5,489 nt of DNA from Geofilum sp964396555 (GTDB lineage: Bacteria > Bacteroidota > Bacteroidia > Bacteroidales > Marinilabiliaceae). A model generated the notes under the pieces. The model saw only the letters and a list, made by a program, of their open reading frames with translations, was not told where the DNA came from and ran no database searches. The stretch is taken from NCBI GenBank assembly GCA_964396555.1, contig CAYNFX010000114.1:1-5489 (forward strand), written 5' to 3'. Positions 1-5,009 of the stretch are shown in pieces (the first letter of the stretch is position 1; each line of letters begins with the position of its first letter). Made by a program: the position numbers and the translations under genes.

Positions 1-478
1 TTGTGTCAAACCTAAATCCTTTGGCAATTGCACTCCCTGTTGCAAGAGGGGGTTGGCCTTCATAGCTTATGCTTACGCTGACAATCTCATCATCAGGTAC
101 TGTTTCCTCGATTGTAAGTATTACAAAGTCCTGGTCGCGAGAGAATCCTGTGGCATCTAGCCCAACCGTTGTGACATTGAATTCCCTTCGAAGGTTGAAG
201 CGAACCTCATCGATGCCTTCCTCAACTCTTTTGAAATCTATTCTTACGGTAGAGTTGATACTATTGTTTTCTATGTCAATGTCTATGTCAATGTGGTAGT
301 AAGTTACATCAATATTCTGATCAGGCTGGAGAAAATCATTCGATGAGCTTGTAGAGGGGAATTCAGGTTCAGATTCTCCAAAGGAATCAGAATGGGCTTC
401 AGGACAGTAGAACACTGACAGCGTTATGAAAACTCCAGTTAATAGTGTCAACCTTTTTGAAAAAGTAGAGAATAACAT
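1..478 (-). CDS. Secreted M1-family metallopeptidase-like protein, N-terminal part (runs off the left edge)
   Basis: The minus-strand frame opens with ATG at 478-476 and stays open for 159 codons to the window edge, so the 3' part is missing. An in-frame TAA lies four codons upstream, which makes this the first possible ATG. Residues 1-31 look like a Sec signal peptide: a basic start (FSKR), a hydrophobic core (LTLLTGVFITLSVFY), then PEAHSDS. A low-complexity Ser/Glu/Pro linker follows. From about residue 53 the pattern DVTYYHIDIDIDIENNSI, then STVRIDFKR, EVRFNLRREFNV and VSVSISYEGQP, matches the N-terminal beta domain of M1 (aminopeptidase N-like) peptidases. The zinc site (HExxH) would lie beyond the window, so catalysis is unproven. 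It is transcribed away from the transferase genes and shows no functional link to them. Alternative: another secreted protein using the same beta domain without peptidase activity. Confidence 0.72.
   Translation of the reverse strand, partial: MLFSTFSKRLTLLTGVFITLSVFYCPEAHSDSFGESEPEFPSTSSSNDFLQPDQNIDVTYYHIDIDIDIENNSINSTVRIDFKRVEEGIDEVRFNLRREFNVTTVGLDATGFSRDQDFVILTIEETVPDDEIVSVSISYEGQPPLATGSAIAKGFRFDT
271..294. repeat. Perfect 12-bp tandem duplication inside the M1-like gene
   Basis: The unit CTATGTCAATGT occurs twice without a gap (271-282 and 283-294). On the coding strand it gives four codons repeated, encoding the alternating IDIDIDI strand. The length of this strand fits what M1 N-terminal domains usually have (Y-x-L-D-L-x-I-D), so the repeat need not be a recent insertion. 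Confidence 0.9.
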
Positions 479-804
479 GGCTCTGGTTTAATATGATATT
501 TATAGATGCAAGATACAGTATAAGATTAGGAGAGAAGTGTCTTTTTTATGTATTGACAGGTATGCTCCATACATGTTAATAATCATTTGACGAATGACGA
601 ATTAACATAATTCTGACTTTTAGGCGATTTGATTCTCTGTTAGAATAGTGTTGCCATTTGCTTTTGTTTTGTCAACTTTTTGATGTGTTTTATGTAAAGA
701 TTCTTGGTCTAGACGGACTTTTACCTATATTGTCTAATACTTCTTGCTCTCATTTATGTTAACTGTAATCTTAGACATACAATTACTGTTTTTTGATATT
801 TCCT
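479..804. other. Divergent AT-rich intergenic region
   Basis: The 326 bp separate the start codons of two divergently transcribed genes, so promoters for both should lie here. I see no open frame of note. I found no clear match to the Bacteroidota promoter pattern (TAnnTTTG) on either strand. A TTGACA at 553-558 lacks a good -10 box at the right distance. The visible structure is a set of palindromes at 560-608, listed separately. The part from about 640 to 760 is T-rich on the plus strand. Confidence 0.8.
560..608. promoter_or_regulatory. Nested palindromes and direct repeat, possible operator
   Basis: GTATG-CTC-CATAC (560-572) is a perfect 5-bp inverted repeat. Directly after it, ATGTTAAT (573-580) pairs perfectly with ATTAACAT (601-608). 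Inside this pair lie a second inverted repeat, CATT (584-587) and AATG (593-596), and a perfect 7-bp tandem repeat, TGACGAA (588-594 and 595-601). There is no GC-rich stem or following T-run, so an intrinsic terminator is unlikely. The position between divergent genes fits a regulator-binding site. No regulator gene is in view. Confidence 0.35.
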
Positions 805-1587
805 ATGAGAATAAGCGCAATTCCTAAAAAGCTTGCTCATGTTTGCAAGCGGGTATGGAGAAAAATTGAGTTGGGAGCTGCTAGATGCGGCATAAGAATC
901 CCCTTATATAGATTTCTTGCCCTGGGTAGGAAGAAGTATCGGTTGGATTTTAAATCCGCTCAGCCTGATCAGGTAAACTTCAATTTGATGTGTAAGCGCT
1001 ACCTTATCAGTAAGGGAAAAACATTCGGGATTTATGATATAGTTACAGTTACTCCAAAGAATGTCCGTGATTATATTAAAGATATTATGGAAGTTGAAGT
1101 CAGATCGTTTCCTGAAGATTTCCGGGGGAGTGAGGGGCGGTTGCTTTACAGGTTTACAAACAGGGGTTTTAGAGAACCTATCTGCTATTTGTACTATCGG
1201 GATGGAAAACCAGTAGCCTATTCTCTGGGAATGGATTTAGAATTTTTTGACCCTATGGACTATGGTCTTGAGATTGGCTTACATCCAGATTATTTGCGCT
1301 TTACTACGTTCTATATTGAGAATATATCAGTTGTGCCGGAGGAAAGACGGGGCTGGCTTACTATCAGGGTCATGCTCGATATAATATTTAGCGCTAAACG
1401 AAGTGGTTATTTGTCAATTGTTTCTCACTCTCGCATAGATAATGGCACAATGGACATAGGAAGTAAACTTGGGTTCAAACATCTGTTTGTTCACAGGAGG
1501 TTTCTTGGAGCAGATGTTGATTCGTCATTTAACTGCCTGAATGTACGTGGCCTTGTTGAAACCGGTGAAGAGCACAGATCTGAATAA
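805..1587 (+). CDS. Single-domain GNAT-like acyltransferase
   Basis: The predicted product is a 260-aa cytoplasmic protein resembling GCN5-related N-acyltransferases. The N-terminal 50 residues are basic (PKKLAHVCKRVWRK) and not typical of the fold. From about residue 125 the pattern fits GNAT: a strand (EPICYLYYRDGKPVAYSLG), then NISVVPEERRGW (173-184) in the position of the acyl-CoA pyrophosphate-binding motif, a long helix, and NGTMDIGSKLGF (213-224), the usual C-terminal N..m..ig.klGF element. The binding loop is degenerate: RRGWLT instead of R/QxxGxG/A, so the acyl donor may differ or activity may be altered. I chose ATG at 805 over an in-frame TTG at 793; an in-frame TAG at 772-774 limits further extension. 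No Shine-Dalgarno sequence is visible. Its stop codon overlaps a short ATG frame (TAATG). It precedes the FemAB-like array on the same strand, which suggests a joint role. Substrate unknown. Confidence 0.7.
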   Translation: MRISAIPKKLAHVCKRVWRKIELGAARCGIRIPLYRFLALGRKKYRLDFKSAQPDQVNFNLMCKRYLISKGKTFGIYDIVTVTPKNVRDYIKDIMEVEVRSFPEDFRGSEGRLLYRFTNRGFREPICYLYYRDGKPVAYSLGMDLEFFDPMDYGLEIGLHPDYLRFTTFYIENISVVPEERRGWLTIRVMLDIIFSAKRSGYLSIVSHSRIDNGTMDIGSKLGFKHLFVHRRFLGADVDSSFNCLNVRGLVETGEEHRSE

Positions 1588-1755
1588 TGCATGAGGGAAT
1601 GGAGGTGATAGAATGAGGACTTTTGCTTATTGAGATTTATACCCGGCAATTAAGGCTGCTTGTAAAGAAAATAGCGCCGATAGTGTAAAAAACTGGAATT
1701 GCATGACACATCCTTATAACTTGCGTCGAGTTTAAACAAAATTCAAAATTAAACA
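1588..1755. other. Spacer between the GNAT gene and the FemAB-like array
   Basis: The 168 bp hold no long ORF, no clear terminator and no obvious promoter boxes. The left third contains two overlapping very short frames and a strong Shine-Dalgarno sequence (listed separately). The right third is A-rich up to the next start codon, as is common before Bacteroidota genes without Shine-Dalgarno sequences. Whether transcription continues through from the GNAT gene cannot be decided from the sequence. Confidence 0.6.
1601..1633 (+). other. Strong Shine-Dalgarno sequence with a six-codon ORF (possible leader peptide or gene remnant)
   Basis: GGAGGTGAT at 1601-1609 is an exact nine-base match to the complement of the usual 16S rRNA 3' end. 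It lies at ideal distance (seven bases after GGAGG) from ATG at 1613-1615. That frame reads MRTFAY and stops at TGA 1631-1633; past the TGA it stays open for 33 more codons to TAA at 1733-1735. Another frame, starting at ATG 1587-1589 overlapping the GNAT stop codon, reads MHEGMEVIE and ends at TGA 1614-1616, overlapping the second ATG as ATGA. No real gene in this window has such a ribosome binding site. It could be a translated leader, the start of a decayed gene, or chance. Confidence 0.3.
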
Positions 1756-2817
1756 ATGGAAGGTCTTGGCTTAAAACTTCAGGAGGTCACAATTGAGGCC
1801 TATAAAGAGGATATGGATGCTTATAATGTCGGGTTGTTCAACACCTGGCAGTGGGTAGGTTCGCTAACTAACGAGTATACTAATGATATTTACTTCCATA
1901 TACTTTTAGATGGAGAGGTTGTTGGTAAGCTTTGCGGATTAGCCATTAATCAGGGCAATCGAACCGGTACTCATCTATATTTTAATGGCGGTCCGGACTT
2001 TAAGGAATGGACAGCTGATGTCTTTAGGGGAGCTCTGATCCTTGTACGAGAATATGCAAAAAGTAAGGGGTATGCCCGGTTACACTTCCGTCCTTATGAG
2101 CGGATCGTGCATGACCTGGTAGAGATAAAGGGCTTCTTTCATACTCGTGTTCCTGAATATGTGATTTATTATGACGAACATCAGGAAAGGGTCAAGTTTT
2201 CTTATGGTTTCAAGCAAAATGCCAAGAAGGCCAGGAAGGCAGGGGCTGTATTTCATACTTCAAAATCACCGGAAATACTTGATAACCTTTTTGCATTACT
2301 TGATAATACCCGTCTGACACGTAAGGATAAATACGGTAAGGACTATGACCCGATGTACCTTCTTAACCTTGACAAGGAAGCCTTGACCAGATTGCTCGAT
2401 GCCGGTATCGGGGTTATGCATTATGCTGAGATTGACGGAGTGATTCACAGCGTACAGTTTAACCTGGAACATGAAGGTAAGATATTCGGCTTGCTGATGG
2501 GCTCGGATAATGAGGCCTATAGTAAAGGTATTCCATCCTTTATTGACATGAACATATCTGATAAGGCAATGGAGGAGAATGCAAAGTACTACAATATCGG
2601 ATCAGTGCCTCTTGACGATGAGGGAGGTCAGGGGCTGAAAAAGTACAAGGAATCTCAAAGCGGCAGGGAGACTTTCAGGTATGGTTATTATTCTTATTTC
2701 CTTTCATATCCGCATAGATTGCTTAATCCTTTTATAAAACTCAGCAAGAAACTTCCTAATAATAGGTTCTTGAAAAGGATTAGAAGCATTATTAAGATCT
2801 TTTCGTTTACCAAATAG
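1756..2817 (+). CDS. FemAB/FemX-like GNAT-fold transferase, paralog 1
   Basis: This 353-aa soluble protein belongs to the FemAB-like superfamily, whose members carry two GNAT-like subdomains; characterised ones move amino acids from aminoacyl-tRNA onto peptidoglycan precursors. Visible landmarks: YNVGLFNTWQWV (23-34), the N-terminal aromatic block; EVVGKLCGL (54-62); FKQNAKKARKAG (152-163), matching the family's lysine-rich helix before the second subdomain; KYGKDYDPMYLLN (192-204); GLLMGSDNEAY (245-255); YYNIG (278-282) and GGQGLKKYKESQ (290-301), equivalent to the family's C-terminal glycine-rich and FK element. Its length is close to FemX, and there is no long coiled-coil arm as in staphylococcal FemA. 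The C-terminal end is hydrophobic then very basic. ATG at 1756 is fixed by an in-frame TAA two codons upstream; no Shine-Dalgarno sequence. The substrate is not predictable; an acyl-CoA donor (CelD/Acetyltransf_6-like) is an alternative. Confidence 0.8.
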   Translation: MEGLGLKLQEVTIEAYKEDMDAYNVGLFNTWQWVGSLTNEYTNDIYFHILLDGEVVGKLCGLAINQGNRTGTHLYFNGGPDFKEWTADVFRGALILVREYAKSKGYARLHFRPYERIVHDLVEIKGFFHTRVPEYVIYYDEHQERVKFSYGFKQNAKKARKAGAVFHTSKSPEILDNLFALLDNTRLTRKDKYGKDYDPMYLLNLDKEALTRLLDAGIGVMHYAEIDGVIHSVQFNLEHEGKIFGLLMGSDNEAYSKGIPSFIDMNISDKAMEENAKYYNIGSVPLDDEGGQGLKKYKESQSGRETFRYGYYSYFLSYPHRLLNPFIKLSKKLPNNRFLKRIRSIIKIFSFTK

Positions 2818-2824
2818 TAATAAG

Positions 2825-3841
2825 TTGAGCTCCAAATGTATTACAGTTTCTGAGGTAGACTCTGAAGAGTGGAAGGTCGGGCTTGACCGGTTCCACTACA
2901 GTCTGTTTATTTCTCCTGAATGGGTTCATGCAGTCGCCGGTGACGGAGATGTTCCCATTTTTCTTGATTTGACAGAGGGGGACGAAATAGTTGCAAAAAT
3001 TGCAGGTCTGATTACAAAGCCAAAGTCTCTGTTGGGCAGAAATATGTTATTTTATGCATATCCGGCTTTACAAAATGAAAGCGTAGGGGTTCTCAACAAA
3101 TGCCTCGCGGCATTGTTGAAATTTGCCGGAAGCAAGGGCTGCATGCGACTTATTGTGGCATCATACGATCAGCAAAATAGTCTTGAGGCTAATGTAAGAG
3201 GTTTGTTTTCAAATAGGCGCTGCGAGTATGTGGTCAATCTGCGTCCGGAACGTGGTGAGATAAAATTCAGTCAGAACCTTAAACGAAACGTAAAGAAAGC
3301 AGAGAAAAACAGAGCCGTGCTTGAGGAAAGTGCGGACCGCCTGCTGGCGGACCGCCTTCATGACCTGCTTCACAGTACGCTTGAAAAACGCAAATCTAAA
3401 TATGGAACCGAGTATAATCCATATTATTTGCCTAACCTGGGAAGACAAGCTGTCCTGAACTTGCTAAAAAACAAGTTGGGACGGTTTTATTATTGTTCTG
3501 CAACAGGTGACAATAATATGCATTGTATGCTATTAAATATTGAAAGGGAAGGAAAGAACTTCAACCTGCTCGTCGGTTCTGATGAGGTGGCATACGATCT
3601 GGGCCTGCCTGCTTTTGCGGACTGTAAGCTGATTGAAAAATATCGTAGCTCGGGCTTTCAATATTACAACCTTGGAGGTGCAACCTGGGATGCTGGTACC
3701 GGAGGTCTGGAGAGAAGTAAACAGTCCAAGGGAGCTGATCGGATTGATGTCTATGGGGTAACAAGCAACTTTTTGCAGTACCCGTTTAAGCTTTTAAATC
3801 CCCTGCTTAATATGGTAAGGGTTCTTAGAAAAGAGAAGTGA
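2825..3841 (+). CDS. FemAB/FemX-like GNAT-fold transferase, paralog 2 (TTG start)
   Basis: This 338-aa protein is homologous end to end to its two neighbours. It shares FHYSLFISPEWV (23-34), EIVAKIAGL, NLKRNVKKAEK (151-161), KYGTEYNPYYLPN, NLLVGSDEVAY, YYNLGG, GGLERSKQS and FLQYPFKLLNPLL (316-328). Differences from the others are the loss of Gly after the lysine-rich helix (NRAV instead of AGAV/TGTV) and SKQS where the others have YKES or FKEQ, so its donor or acceptor site may have diverged. TTG at 2825 is the likely start: it places the N-terminus level with the paralogs, and the nearest ATG (2836) is out of frame. Three consecutive stops of the previous gene (TAG TAA TAA, 2815-2823) come just before it. 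The gap to paralog 1 is only 7 bp, so the two are probably cotranscribed. A GC-rich palindrome sits at 3332-3355. Role inferred from family only. Confidence 0.8.
   Translation: MSSKCITVSEVDSEEWKVGLDRFHYSLFISPEWVHAVAGDGDVPIFLDLTEGDEIVAKIAGLITKPKSLLGRNMLFYAYPALQNESVGVLNKCLAALLKFAGSKGCMRLIVASYDQQNSLEANVRGLFSNRRCEYVVNLRPERGEIKFSQNLKRNVKKAEKNRAVLEESADRLLADRLHDLLHSTLEKRKSKYGTEYNPYYLPNLGRQAVLNLLKNKLGRFYYCSATGDNNMHCMLLNIEREGKNFNLLVGSDEVAYDLGLPAFADCKLIEKYRSSGFQYYNLGGATWDAGTGGLERSKQSKGADRIDVYGVTSNFLQYPFKLLNPLLNMVRVLRKEK
3332..3355. repeat. GC-rich 24-bp palindrome inside paralog 2
   Basis: Arms GCGGACCGCC (3332-3341) and GGCGGACCGC (3346-3355) surround a TGCT loop and pair with one A/A mismatch in nine other base pairs. 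The same bases also form an 11-bp direct repeat, GCGGACCGCCT, at 3332 and 3347. It encodes the repeated peptide ADRLLADRL. It is much more GC-rich than the surrounding gene. Its shape resembles short dispersed REP-like palindromes, but one copy alone cannot prove that. Confidence 0.55.
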
Positions 3842-3842
3842 T

Positions 3843-4868
3843 ATGAACATAGAATATTCTGTAGTCGCTGTCGATAAAGAGCTTTGGATCAAGGATCTGG
3901 ATTCCTTTGGTTTCGGGCTGTTTCATAGTCCGCTTTGGGTCGGAGCAATGAGTACAGAAGCCAGTCCGGCTATGTACCTGAATATTACAGACAATGGGGG
4001 AGGTATTGTGGGTAAGTTCTCATGTCTGATAATCAATGAAGGTATTACCAAGGGTAAGACCCTATATGGTTTTTCAGGTCTACTCTGTAGAAGTAGTGCT
4101 AAAGATGAAAAGGCTGCGTGCATGGAAGCACTGCGCAGGTATGCCATAGCCCTAGGTCTTTCGAGGATAATGCTTTACTGCTACGATCAGATTATCCCTG
4201 AGCCTGTTATGTTTAAGGGCTATTATGCTGAGAGAAAGGATGAGTATTATATCTATTACAAGTCTGGTGAGCCAGTTAAAGTTAGCTCCAACCTTAAGAG
4301 GAATGCAAAGAAAGCACAGAAGACCGGCACTGTTGTGAAAGAATCAAGGTCTCCGGAAATACTGAGACAACTCTTTGTTTTACTTGAGGAAACACATAAG
4401 GAGAGGGTTGCGAAATATGGGAGAGATTATGATCCCATGTACATCTACAATATGAATGAGACCTCCCTTACGACCCTTTTGAATAGCGGCCTCGCAAAGA
4501 TGTTTTATTCAGAACTAGATGGTGAGATTAATACAGTATTATATGCCCTTGAGGACGAGCGCAGGATATATTTCCTGCTGATGGGATCTGATGAAAAGGC
4601 ATATAACACCGGTATACCTGCGATGACAGCTTTGCATATTTCCGAATATGCGCAAAACAAAAATTTTGATTACTATAATCTGGGAATAGTTCCCAAAGAG
4701 GAACTCGGTGGAGGAGGGGTCAGCCTGTTCAAAGAACAACAGGGTGCCGTCAGGCAACCGGGTTTCTGTTATTACTCATGGTTCCTCAGATTTCCTTATA
4801 CACTACTTAATCCCTTACTTCGTCGCAAGTTGAAAAATAATCCAGTATTTATAACTGATTCCTGTTGA
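3843..4868 (+). CDS. FemAB/FemX-like GNAT-fold transferase, paralog 3
   Basis: This 341-aa protein is the third full copy, in several blocks closer to paralog 1 than to paralog 2. Shared examples with paralog 1 are SPEIL, KYGRDYDPMY against KYGKDYDPMY, and LLMGSD. Landmarks: FGFGLFHSPLWV (22-33), NLKRNAKKAQKTG (150-162), YFLLMGSDEKAY, YYNLG, a glycine run GGGGVSLFKEQQ that best keeps the family's FK element, and FLRFPYTLLNPLL near the end. The tail closes with FITDSC instead of the basic stretch of paralog 1. The ATG at 3843 follows the previous TGA by one base, a spacing typical of translational coupling. The bases before it are purine-rich (AGAGAAG) but not a strong Shine-Dalgarno sequence. 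Likely cytoplasmic, at the membrane face. The best guess is transfer of an aminoacyl or acyl group to an envelope precursor; this is inference. Confidence 0.8.
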   Translation: MNIEYSVVAVDKELWIKDLDSFGFGLFHSPLWVGAMSTEASPAMYLNITDNGGGIVGKFSCLIINEGITKGKTLYGFSGLLCRSSAKDEKAACMEALRRYAIALGLSRIMLYCYDQIIPEPVMFKGYYAERKDEYYIYYKSGEPVKVSSNLKRNAKKAQKTGTVVKESRSPEILRQLFVLLEETHKERVAKYGRDYDPMYIYNMNETSLTTLLNSGLAKMFYSELDGEINTVLYALEDERRIYFLLMGSDEKAYNTGIPAMTALHISEYAQNKNFDYYNLGIVPKEELGGGGVSLFKEQQGAVRQPGFCYYSWFLRFPYTLLNPLLRRKLKNNPVFITDSC

Positions 4869-4893
4869 AGTTTTGCTGCTTGTTTCTTTGTCA

Positions 4894-4923
4894 TTGAGAA
4901 AATGGTGGTATACCAACTATTAT
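4894..4923 (+). promoter_or_regulatory. Possible sigma70-type promoter with internal palindrome
   Basis: TTGAGA (4894-4899) and TATTAT (4918-4923) each differ from the consensus boxes at one base and are 18 bp apart. The palindrome TGGTATACCA (4906-4915) lies in the spacer, a usual place for an operator. If the organism is a Bacteroidota member, its main sigma factor uses a different pattern, which lowers confidence. TATTTTG at 4952-4958 is one base short of the Bacteroidota TAnnTTTG box and is an alternative. Confidence 0.25.
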
Positions 4924-4962
4924 AGTCTGTTTATCACAATTATATAAATTCTATTTTGTAGT

Positions 4963-4991
4963 GAACTAAATTTCGACACGAAATTCGATTC
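4963..4991. promoter_or_regulatory. Inverted repeat just upstream of paralog 4
   Basis: AATTTCG (4969-4975) and CGAAATT (4979-4985) pair perfectly around ACA. Further out, GAA (4963-4965) pairs with TTC (4989-4991). The element ends 18 bp before the start codon. It could be an operator or a weak mRNA hairpin in the 5' leader; the stem is too AT-rich and lacks a T-run for a terminator. Confidence 0.35.
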
Positions 4992-5009
4992 ATAGAAAAG
5001 TCTAATACT

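Larger units (their letters stand above)
4869..5009. other. Spacer before paralog 4 with two palindromes
   Basis: This AT-rich 141-bp spacer contains no ORF of note and no GC-rich terminator hairpin. It holds a possible promoter at 4894-4923, with a perfect 10-bp palindrome inside it, and a second inverted repeat at 4969-4985. Together these suggest that paralog 4 may have its own transcription start and not depend only on the upstream operon. Confidence 0.55.

Noticed and set aside
69..299. Plus-strand 76-codon ORF rich in Ser and MSMSMSM
   Set aside because: It lies antisense to the M1-like gene, whose product has a signal peptide and family pattern. The MSMS run is just the 12-bp repeat read on the other strand.
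553..581. TTGACA as a -35 box for the GNAT gene
   Set aside because: Hexamers 16-18 bp downstream match the -10 consensus poorly, and the site is more than 200 bp from the start codon.
793..804. Four-codon N-terminal extension of the GNAT gene from TTG
   Set aside because: An ATG follows at 805, and neither start has a Shine-Dalgarno sequence to favour the rarer codon.
3332..3355. Intrinsic terminator within paralog 2
   Set aside because: No T-run follows the GC-rich palindrome, and the reading frame passes through it intact.
3209..3764. Two minus-strand ORFs within paralog 2
   Set aside because: They oppose a gene with conserved blocks in all paralogs, and their translations show no family pattern.
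3923..4757. Two minus-strand ORFs within paralog 3
   Set aside because: They are antisense shadows of a conserved reading frame, without ribosome sites or recognisable domains.
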